64,000 nucleotides of DNA from Streptomyces bluensis (GTDB taxonomy: Bacteria > Actinomycetota > Actinomycetes > Streptomycetales > Streptomycetaceae). Both the position numbers and the translations under genes were made by a program. The DNA is taken from assembly GCF_014650715.1 (NCBI RefSeq), contig NZ_BMVM01000009.1:186001-250000 (forward strand), in the 5' to 3' direction. The notes under the pieces were generated by a model. It did no database searches. It was not told where the DNA came from and saw only the letters and a list, made by a program, of their open reading frames with translations. Shown piece by piece: positions 23,939 to 30,953 of the stretch (position 1 is its first letter; every line of letters starts with the position of its first letter).

Positions 23939-24697
23939 GTGGCGCTCAAGCACGAGCCGACCGCGCCGTACCACTCGGCACAGGACGCCCTGCGCGTCCT
24001 GGAGACCGTGGCACGACGCTCCGCCGGCGTCACCGACGTCGAACTCGCACGCCAGACCGGCCTCTGCAGGGAGCGGCTGACCTCCCTCCTGCGGATGCTC
24101 CGACGTGAGGGGTACATCGAGCAGATCACCGACGGCGCGTATGTGACCGGGGAGGCCCTGAGCCGCCTCGGCTCCGCCCGCGACCGTGACCTGGCCCTGC
24201 GCGACAAGCTCCAGCACACCCTCGACCGGCTGCGCGACTCGCTGGGCGCCGCCGTCTACATCAGCAGGTACGTCGACGGCGAGATCAACGTCCAGGGCTG
24301 CGCCGAGAGCGCGACGATCCCGGCGGTCCACGAGTGGGTGGACTTCCGCTGCTCCGGGCACGCCAGCGCGATCGGCAAGAGCCTGCTGGGGCAGCTCGAC
24401 CTGAACGCCCGCCGGGACCACCTCTCCCGGCACCGGCCCGCCCGCCTCACCTCACGCACGATCACCAGCGAGAAGGTGCTGCTGAGCACGCTGGACGCCC
24501 AGACACCCACGGTGCCGGTACTCGACCTCCAGGAGTACGCGGTGGGCACGGTCTGCGCGGCCGTCCCCATCACGGCGGGCTCCTCCGTCGGCTGCCTCGC
24601 GCTGTCTCTGCCGGTCGAGCACGCGCACCGGCTGAAGCAGGCGGCTGACACCCTGAACCGGGGCGCGGCGCCCGTGCTGCTGTCTCTGGCGATCTAG
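23939..24697 (+). CDS. IclR-family transcriptional regulator
   Basis: 252 aa from GTG 23939 with GCAGGGGGAA upstream. An N-terminal winged helix (SAQDALRVLETVARRSAGVTDVELARQTGLCRERLTSLLRMLRREGYI) is followed by the IclR effector domain (GAAVYISRYVDGEINV, CSGHASAIGKSLLGQLD, LQEYAVGTVCAAVPI). IclR proteins bind small acids and control catabolic operons. Located at the end of the ehu operon, it is the likely regulator of the whole 14-24 kb cluster. Confidence 0.88.
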   Translation: MALKHEPTAPYHSAQDALRVLETVARRSAGVTDVELARQTGLCRERLTSLLRMLRREGYIEQITDGAYVTGEALSRLGSARDRDLALRDKLQHTLDRLRDSLGAAVYISRYVDGEINVQGCAESATIPAVHEWVDFRCSGHASAIGKSLLGQLDLNARRDHLSRHRPARLTSRTITSEKVLLSTLDAQTPTVPVLDLQEYAVGTVCAAVPITAGSSVGCLALSLPVEHAHRLKQAADTLNRGAAPVLLSLAI

Positions 24698-24815
24698 CCT
24701 GGCGGGGGGGGGGAGCGTGGAGACCCAGGTCACGTTCGGGCGGTCAGAAGCACCCCTCCGGGCCAGGTAATATTTCATGTGTCGCCAGCCGCAAGCGCGG
24801 AAAGCGACGGAGTCT

Positions 24816-24889
24816 GCGCCGCTAGCTCAGTTGGTTAGAGCAGCTGACTCTTAATCAGCGGGTCCGGGGTTCGAGTCCCTGGCGGCGCA
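24816..24889 (+). tRNA. tRNA-Lys (anticodon CUU), copy 2
   Basis: Identical over 74 nt to the copies at 10118 and 30362. The ~100 bp downstream (hairpin, then CGGCTTCGCCG and a GTGGGGGCTCCGCCACCCAC block) closely resembles the sequence after copy 1, whereas the upstream sequence differs. Confidence 0.97.
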
Positions 24890-24895
24890 CGATGA

Positions 24896-24942
24896 CGATG
24901 GCGGGGCATGTTCGCAGAAAGCGCGAACATGCCCCGCCATCG
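24896..24942 (+). terminator. Hairpin after tRNA-Lys copy 2
   Basis: A perfect 20-bp stem (24896-24915 with 24923-24942) around a 7-nt loop containing AGAAAGC. The following TCGTTACT is a weak T-tract. It is homologous to the terminator after copy 1, with compensating changes that keep the stem paired. Confidence 0.75.
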
Positions 24943-25017
24943 TCGTTACTGCGCGGCTTCGCCGCGCCTGTGGGGGCTCCGCCACCCACACCCCCCAAGC
25001 CTCAGTGGCCCTCGCCG

Positions 25018-26664
25018 TTACCCGGTCAACAGCCCGTCCCTCCCCCGCGCCCGGTACTCCGCCACCAGCCCCGCCACGTCCCGCGCGTCCAGCCTCCGGT
25101 ACGCGGACTCCCCCGGCGGCCGCCACCACACCGGGTCCGGGCACCGGAAGCCCTCGCGCCGCAGCCGTACCCGGTGGATCTTGTTCGTGGCCGTGACCGG
25201 CATCCGGTCCACGACCCGGACGAACCGCGGCGCCATCTTGGTCCCCAGGTCGGGCTGGGCCAGCAGGAACGCACCGAAGGCGGGCGCGTCGAAGGTGCCG
25301 GCCAGCGTCGCCATCACCTGGTCGCCGGCCACCGGATCGGGCACCGCGTACACGGCGACCGCGTCGGCACCCTCGTACCGGGCGAGGATGTTCTCGATCA
25401 TCGCGGCGGCGAGGTTCTCACTGTCGACGCGGAGGCGGTCGTCCGTGCGGCCGGCGAAGTACAGGAAGCCGTCGGTGTCCCGGTAGAAGAGGTCACCGGT
25501 CCAGTACCAGCCGTCCCGCTGCCGTGCCGCGTCCGCCTCGGGGTTCCTCCAGTAGCCCTCGAAGGGGTTGGGGCCACGGTTCACCAGCTCGCCTATCGCC
25601 TCCTCCCCGTTGAGCAGCCGGCCGTCTGCGGTGAACTCGGCACGCGGGCACTCCGCCCGCGTCACCGGGTCCACCACCGCCAGGTCGTCCCCGGGAGCCG
25701 CCCGCCCGATCGCGCCCGCGGGAGTGCCGGGCGTCCGCTGGATGGCGGCCCCGCCCTCGGAGGAGCCGTAGCCCTCCACGAGCCGCACCCCGAAGCGCTC
25801 CTCGAAGGCCGCCGCGTCCACCGCGCCCGCCTCCGTCCCGAAGCCGAGCCGCAGCGCGTGGTCCCTGTCGTCGGGGCGCGGCTCGGTGGCCAGGATGTAC
25901 TGCACGGCACGCCCGACATAGGTGAAGTACGTCGCCCCGTACGCCCGTACGTCGTCCAGGAACCGCGACGCCGAGAACCGCCGCCGCAGCGCGACCCCGG
26001 CGCCGGCCGTGAGCGCGGGCGCCCAGTCGGCGATCACCGCGTTGCCGTGGAACATCGGCATGCAGACGTAGTGCACGTCGTCCGGCCGCACCCCGAACTG
26101 GCCGACCAGCGACCGCCCGGCCGCCGCGAGCCGCCCCTGGGAGCAGATCGCGGCCTTGGGCGCACCGGTCGAGCCGGAGGTGAAGTAGAGGAGGAGACGG
26201 TCGTCGGGCGCGGCCCGGGACGGGTCCGGCTCGGCGTCGGCGTACGGCGCGAGGAGGTCCTCGTACGCCTCCGTGTCGGTCACCAGCAGCCGTAGTCCCG
26301 GCAGGTCGAGGCCGTCGAGCAGCGGGAGGTGGGTCCGTTCGGTGACGAGGACCCGGCAGTCGGTGTGCAGGATGTCGCGGGCCAGCTCCGGGCCCCGGCG
26401 GGTGGGGTTGATCCCGGCGACGGCGGCACCGGACAGGGCGGCCGCGGCGATCCACAGCGGGTACTCGGGGGTGTTGTCGAGCAGCACGCCCACGTGCGGC
26501 TCGGCTCCCGGTGGCAGCAGATCACCCAGCAGTGCCGCCCGCGCCGCGGCCGCGGCGGCCACCTCGTGCTGGCTCAGCACCCGGTCCTCGAACCACAGTC
26601 CCGGCCGGTGGTCGCCCCAGCGGGCGGCGACGAGCTCCGCGACGGTACGCCTCGTGGACTCCAT
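25018..26664 (-). CDS. AMP-dependent acyl-CoA synthetase (FadD-like)
   Basis: 548 aa ANL-superfamily enzyme. Core motifs in order: A3 LLYFTSGSTGAPKAA, HGNAVIADW, A5 VEGYGSSEGGAA, A7 GWYWTGDLFYRD, A8 GRTDDRLRVDSENLAA, and the C-terminal catalytic Lys in TATNKIHRVRLRREG. It activates a carboxylic acid to acyl-AMP and then acyl-CoA. The general resemblance is to mycobacterial FadD17-like ligases; chain length is not predictable. It lies alone on the minus strand between tRNA-Lys copy 2 and the LPMO gene. Confidence 0.9.
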   Translation of the reverse strand: MESTRRTVAELVAARWGDHRPGLWFEDRVLSQHEVAAAAAARAALLGDLLPPGAEPHVGVLLDNTPEYPLWIAAAALSGAAVAGINPTRRGPELARDILHTDCRVLVTERTHLPLLDGLDLPGLRLLVTDTEAYEDLLAPYADAEPDPSRAAPDDRLLLYFTSGSTGAPKAAICSQGRLAAAGRSLVGQFGVRPDDVHYVCMPMFHGNAVIADWAPALTAGAGVALRRRFSASRFLDDVRAYGATYFTYVGRAVQYILATEPRPDDRDHALRLGFGTEAGAVDAAAFEERFGVRLVEGYGSSEGGAAIQRTPGTPAGAIGRAAPGDDLAVVDPVTRAECPRAEFTADGRLLNGEEAIGELVNRGPNPFEGYWRNPEADAARQRDGWYWTGDLFYRDTDGFLYFAGRTDDRLRVDSENLAAAMIENILARYEGADAVAVYAVPDPVAGDQVMATLAGTFDAPAFGAFLLAQPDLGTKMAPRFVRVVDRMPVTATNKIHRVRLRREGFRCPDPVWWRPPGESAYRRLDARDVAGLVAEYRARGRDGLLTG

Positions 26665-26775
26665 GAGGGCGCACGGTAGCTGACACCATGTCAGATGGGG
26701 AGAGGCCGCGTGCGCCGGGGCCGGAACCGCAAGGGGAACCGGTGGTCCCGGCGCACACGACCTGTCCGCGCCGGA

Positions 26776-27381
26776 TCAGAACGTGACGTCGGAGCAGGCG
26801 TAGAACGCGTTGCCCGTGTCCGCGATGGTCCACACGGCGAGGATGACGTGATGGCCGCTCAGGCCGGACGGCAGCCTCCCGGTGTGGGAGAGCGTGGACG
26901 GCGGGCGCTGGCCGTTGTACGGGACCGTGAAGAACGGGGTGAGGTTGAGGTCCGCACGGGACAGTGCCTGGTTCTGGTTCCAGCCCTGCTTGGTGACGTA
27001 GTACTTGAAGTCGGTCGTGGCGTGCATGGCGGTGAACTGCCAGCGGAACGTGTAGTCCTGGCCGCCCGTCACTCTGGTCGTGGGCCAGGCGCCGCCGCCC
27101 GGCTTGGTGGGCGAGTTGAGCTGGCCGAACCGGCCGACCCCGCCCGAGCAGAGCTGGCCGTCGGCCGGCCCGGAGGCCGGGAAGCCCTTCGGCCCCTCGA
27201 CGCTCTGCGGCTCGTACTGGATGTCGCCGCAGCCCGTGACCGTGCCGTTCTGACAGAGCTTCTGCCGGCTGACGGGCAGATCGGTGTAGCCGTGCCCGGA
27301 GGCGCCGCCGCTGGAGAGCACGAGGGCTCCCGTCGTGGCGAGGCCGACCGCGGCCGCGTACCACTTGGTCTTCTGACGCAT
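26776..27381 (-). CDS. AA10 lytic polysaccharide monooxygenase
   Basis: 201 aa. The signal peptide ends ...SGGASG before HGYTDLP, so the mature protein starts with the histidine of the copper histidine brace; the second His is in FTAMHATTDFKYY. No carbohydrate-binding module follows, so it is a single-domain LPMO that oxidatively cleaves chitin or cellulose-like glycans. The neighbourhood matches the S. coelicolor LPMO gene next to the cslA-glxA region (I recall it as LpmP, SCO2833). A DasR-like operator lies ~50 bp upstream, tying it to N-acetylglucosamine control. Confidence 0.92.
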   Translation of the reverse strand: MRQKTKWYAAAVGLATTGALVLSSGGASGHGYTDLPVSRQKLCQNGTVTGCGDIQYEPQSVEGPKGFPASGPADGQLCSGGVGRFGQLNSPTKPGGGAWPTTRVTGGQDYTFRWQFTAMHATTDFKYYVTKQGWNQNQALSRADLNLTPFFTVPYNGQRPPSTLSHTGRLPSGLSGHHVILAVWTIADTGNAFYACSDVTF

Positions 27382-27430
27382 GCTGTGCTCCTGGAGAACG
27401 TGGGGAGTTCCGTGAGCCGTGCGTATTTCA

Positions 27431-27440
27431 GGTCTAGACC
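27431..27440. promoter_or_regulatory. DasR-responsive element (dre) candidate GGTCTAGACC
   Basis: Read on the gene's strand it is TTGGTCTAGACCTG, close to the known DasR consensus ACTGGTCTAGACCACT, and it sits 50 bp before the LPMO start. DasR represses chitin and GlcNAc genes in Streptomyces. Confidence 0.8.
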
Positions 27441-27491
27441 AAGTTCAGGTTATGACCGGCAGTTGAACATGTCCATACCAATTCAGGTGGG

Positions 27492-28637
27492 TCAGGGAGA
27501 CACTTCCCCCCGGCCTGTACAGAACGCCACCGTGAGGTCCTTCACCAGCGCCTTGCGCTCGTAGTCGTCCAGTTCGACCAGACCGCGCATGGTCAGCCGG
27601 GTCACGGTGTCCTCGACCGAGTCGACGACCGAGGCGAGCACCGTGTCACGGTGCTGGGCATCCAGCGCGGCGATCCGGCGGCGCTGCATGACGGCGGCCA
27701 CCTCGGGCGCGTACTCGATCCGGGTCGGCTGGGCGGAGAACACCTCCAGCCCCACCGGCGCCGCGTCCGCCGCCACGAGCTGGGTCAGCGACTCGCTCAC
27801 CGCCTCGGTGTTGCGCAGGGTCGCGTCCTTGACGAGGGCGGCGGGCGGCACGTCGGCCGGGAGCCGCGAGAGCACCCGGGACAGTCCGGCCTCCACGCAC
27901 TCGCGCAGATACTGCTCGTGGTCCTCGATCCCGAGCGTCGCCCGCGCGGTGTCCTTGACCCGCCAGGCGACGAGCACGACGACGCGGAGCGCCACCCCGT
28001 TGGCGTCGACGGCCGGCATCGGCTCGCTGCGCCAGTGCCGCAGCCGTACGTCGACCCGGCGGCGCAGCAGCAGCGGGTTGACCCACATGAGCCCCGTACG
28101 CCGGACGGTCCCGCGGTACCGCCCGAACAGCCCGAGCACCCAGGCCCGTCCGGTCCGGCCCCGCGCGAGCCCGCCGAACCCGAACAGTCCGAGCGTGCCG
28201 GCCCCGGCGTACGCGGCCCACAGCGCCGGCCCGAGCCCGGCCCCCGGGGACTCGGGCAGCCCCGACGCGGCCAGCGCGGCCTTCGGCAGCACCCCGGCCC
28301 ACCACGAGGTGAGCACACATCCGGCCACCCCACACGTCCCGGCCAGCACCCCGGCCGCTCCGGGCAGCACCCGCGCGGGCCGCTCGACCAGATCCGGGTC
28401 GACTTCGGGCGCGGGCCGCGGCCGCACCGTGCCCGGCAGCCCCTGCCGCACCCGCGGCTGCTCACCGGTCCCCCGCCGCCGCCCCACGACGGTGGGCGCC
28501 AGCGGCACGGCCACCGAATCGATGTCGTCCCGGAACAGCAGGTGTACGGGGATCTCGGTGGTCGCCTCGTTCTGGATGAGCCGGGCCGGACGAGTGGCCC
28601 GCTCCGGCTCGGGTGTCTGCGAAATGGTCGTACTCAT
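27492..28637 (-). CDS. SPFH/Band 7 (stomatin-like) membrane protein
   Basis: 381 aa from ATG 28637 (GGAGG 5 bp upstream); ATG 28649 is too close to that site. The N-terminal ~85 residues are polar and possibly disordered. Two hydrophobic segments (about 90-150) precede an SPFH domain: TGLMWVNPLLLRRRVDVRLRHWRSEPMPAVDANGVALRVVVLVAWRVKDTARA, with a helical tail containing YAPEVAAVMQRRRIAALDAQ. SPFH proteins scaffold membrane microdomains. Position between the LPMO and the cell-wall hydrolase suggests a role in the same tip-glycan locus, but that is inference. Confidence 0.85.
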   Translation of the reverse strand: MSTTISQTPEPERATRPARLIQNEATTEIPVHLLFRDDIDSVAVPLAPTVVGRRRGTGEQPRVRQGLPGTVRPRPAPEVDPDLVERPARVLPGAAGVLAGTCGVAGCVLTSWWAGVLPKAALAASGLPESPGAGLGPALWAAYAGAGTLGLFGFGGLARGRTGRAWVLGLFGRYRGTVRRTGLMWVNPLLLRRRVDVRLRHWRSEPMPAVDANGVALRVVVLVAWRVKDTARATLGIEDHEQYLRECVEAGLSRVLSRLPADVPPAALVKDATLRNTEAVSESLTQLVAADAAPVGLEVFSAQPTRIEYAPEVAAVMQRRRIAALDAQHRDTVLASVVDSVEDTVTRLTMRGLVELDDYERKALVKDLTVAFCTGRGEVSP

Positions 28638-28739
28638 ATGCGCCTCCATGCCTCCGCGCAGGAAGAACCGCAGGAAGAACCGCGGGAAGAACCGCGGGAA
28701 GAACCACCGGCGTACGGCGGACGAACCGCGGAAGGACCG

Positions 28740-30092
28740 TCAGGAGTGCAGGCGCCGCCAGGTCTCCGGCCCCGGATACCCGTCCGCCGCCCCGCCGCGC
28801 CACCCCTGGGCCCGCTGGAATGCCTCCACGTTCCGCCGGTCCGCCTCGGTCCAGCGCGGCCCCGGACCCACCGCGTAGTACTTGCCGAATCCTTTCCTCA
28901 CCAGCTGCCGCCCCAGTTCGGTGACGTGCGGGTTGTTCGCCCCGGGCCGGAACGTCCCGCGCCCCGGATAGCCGGGCACCCTGTGCGAGGCCGTCTGGCC
29001 CGCCGCCCCCGCGCTCTGCGCCTGCGCAACGTCCCGCCCCAGCCCCTCGACCAGGTAGGCCCACGTCGTCGGCCCGGGCAGCCCGTCCGCGGCCGACCCG
29101 CTCCAGCCCTGGGCCTCCTGGAACGCCCGTGTGGCCCGGCGGTCCGCCTCCGTCCACAGCGGCCCCGGACCGGTGGTGTAGAAGCGCGACGCGCCCCGTT
29201 CCACGAGCATGCGCCCCAATCGGGTGACGTACGCGTTGTTCGCGCCCGGCCCGAAGTACACCGCTCCCGGGTACTCGTCGGCCGCCCCGGTCTCCTCCGA
29301 CACCGGCCCCGCGTTCCCCGCCACCACTCCCTTGTAGCGGTACGGCACATAGCGGCTCGAATTCTTCCAGTAGGCGTACGGCGTGACCTGCCTCCGGGCG
29401 TGCGGGCGGGTCGACTCGTACGCGACGTAATAGGCGTGCGTGGAGTCCGTCCAGCCGCCGAAAATGACCACGTGCGAGCCGTTCTGCGGGTCGGCCGGAT
29501 TGTGGAACAGGAGCATGTCACCGGGCTGTAGTTCATCCTTCGAAATCCGCACGGCGAACTTGTCGAGGCTGCCCGTCCATTCGTTCTGTCCCAGGTTCCA
29601 GGCCATCGAGACAAAGCCCGAGCAGTCCTGCCGGTAACCGTCCGACCAGTACGACGTCATGCTGTACGGGACCTGCGCGGCGACCCACCTCTTGGCCCGG
29701 TTGATGATCTCCGTCCGGGTGATCGAGGGAAGCCTGGTGGTGTCCGGGGGAGGGCCACCGGGTGGCGCCTGCCCCGCCGGGCCGTGCAGCGGAGCCTCGC
29801 GCCCCTGGGGCGTGTCGGGCGTGTCGGGCCCGTCGGTGTCAGGGCCGTCATCTGCGGGAACGCCCGGCACGGCGGGCCCGTGGACGGCCGCGACCGCGGG
29901 CACGGCGGGCCCCACGCCGAGCGCCGTGCCCGCCGTGGCGGCCGTGGCCGCCAGGACGAGGCCACGGCGGGCCGCCGGATGGCCGACATTCCCCTGCACC
30001 CGTGAACACGGCATGACCAGCCGCCGGTGCACACACCCGGGGCATTCGCAGTCACTCGGGGGATCGAATTCCTCGAATACCGGGGTTCCCAT
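28740..30092 (-). CDS. NlpC/P60-like cell-wall hydrolase with two peptidoglycan-binding repeats
   Basis: 450 aa from ATG 30092 (AAGGGA upstream). Order: a short cytosolic-type N-terminus with CECPGCVHRR, a hydrophobic signal-like segment (RRGLVLAATAATAGTALGVGPAVPAVAA), a Pro-rich linker, then a papain-like hydrolase domain with QDCSGFVSMAW (Cys) and GSHVVIFGGW (His), preceded by RWVAAQVPYSM. Two C-terminal repeats of ~75 residues follow, each with PGANNxxVTxLGRxLV, YxxGPGPxWTEADRR and AFQxAQGW, typical of actinobacterial peptidoglycan-binding modules. It probably cleaves peptide bridges of the wall near hyphal tips. Confidence 0.87.
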   Translation of the reverse strand: MGTPVFEEFDPPSDCECPGCVHRRLVMPCSRVQGNVGHPAARRGLVLAATAATAGTALGVGPAVPAVAAVHGPAVPGVPADDGPDTDGPDTPDTPQGREAPLHGPAGQAPPGGPPPDTTRLPSITRTEIINRAKRWVAAQVPYSMTSYWSDGYRQDCSGFVSMAWNLGQNEWTGSLDKFAVRISKDELQPGDMLLFHNPADPQNGSHVVIFGGWTDSTHAYYVAYESTRPHARRQVTPYAYWKNSSRYVPYRYKGVVAGNAGPVSEETGAADEYPGAVYFGPGANNAYVTRLGRMLVERGASRFYTTGPGPLWTEADRRATRAFQEAQGWSGSAADGLPGPTTWAYLVEGLGRDVAQAQSAGAAGQTASHRVPGYPGRGTFRPGANNPHVTELGRQLVRKGFGKYYAVGPGPRWTEADRRNVEAFQRAQGWRGGAADGYPGPETWRRLHS

Positions 30093-30361
30093 GCGATTCC
30101 CTTCCATCCCATCCACCCGCCGGCTGGACATTTCTGCGCTTCCGCACGGCCGTCAGTTTCTCAACGGTCATCCGGTGTCGCATGTTGACGGTCCAAATGA
30201 CGTACGCCCCCCATCGAATGAGGGACACTCAGACGTCCGGGACGCTCGGGTCTCCGGGGCACGGAAGCCCGGGGGAAGCTCCTGGCCGCCCGGGAACCCA
30301 CCGCGCGAGCCGCGGGTCAGGAGCACCCTTCCGGATCCGGTAGAGTTTCCCGCGTCAGCAG

Positions 30362-30435
30362 GCGCCGCTAGCTCAGTTGGTTAGAGCAGCTGACTCTTAA
30401 TCAGCGGGTCCGGGGTTCGAGTCCCTGGCGGCGCA
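30362..30435 (+). tRNA. tRNA-Lys (anticodon CUU), copy 3
   Basis: Same 74 nt as the other two copies. GTCAGCAGG immediately upstream is shared with copy 1; downstream is unrelated and ends in a different terminator. Confidence 0.97.
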
Positions 30436-30455
30436 CTATCGATCATGTCGCTGAC

Positions 30456-30486
30456 AAGGGCGCCCTCGGTCTCCGAGGGCGCCCTT
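30456..30486 (+). terminator. Terminator after tRNA-Lys copy 3
   Basis: Perfect 14-bp stem AAGGGCGCCCTCGG / CCGAGGGCGCCCTT with a TCT loop, followed by TCGCG rather than a long T-run. Confidence 0.85.
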
Positions 30487-30953
30487 TCGCGCTGGTGATT
30501 CCTTGCATGGCGGGGTGTTGGGTGGAGCGAACCCAGCTGTCAGTGCAGCACCCGGCGCGCACGCATATGCCGACGTGACCAGGCGAGCGCCCCTACGCCC
30601 GAAAGTGCACACTCCCGTACCCCAATGTGCCCGTATGGCCGGTAAACAGCGCGTTTCCTGTCTTGCGATCATGCTGAACGCCATAGAACCCTGAGCCGTA
30701 AAAGACTGCGGATACACGGCAGTTGGGGGGCTTGGGCCGGGTTCGGCCCCGACGGGGAATGGGGGTCCCCGTTAGTGAACGGATGCCGAGGAGGGCATCA
30801 TGCAACCGGAAGGTCGTCGTCCCGTGTCTATAAGGTGTAGATCACGTGGGGACGCAGGCCTGCCACTGATACGTCCGGGGACGGTCTAGGGGGACCCCAG
30901 CCGGGCGGAACGACCGACGACCACACACGCGCGTGTGTGCGGGGGGATGACTC
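30487..30953. other. 467-bp region upstream of cslA, no gene seen
   Basis: Short open frames here have no coding character. The stretch is less GC-rich than its surroundings around 30640-30720 and presumably holds the cslA promoter. A GTGTCTATAAGGTG segment at about 30824 could include a -10 element, but no convincing -35 was found. No riboswitch fold was recognised. Confidence 0.5.

Noticed and set aside
10118..24889. Region between tRNA-Lys copies as an integrated element
   Set aside because: No integrase, excisionase, transfer or replication genes. Gene content and order look like ordinary Streptomyces chromosome.
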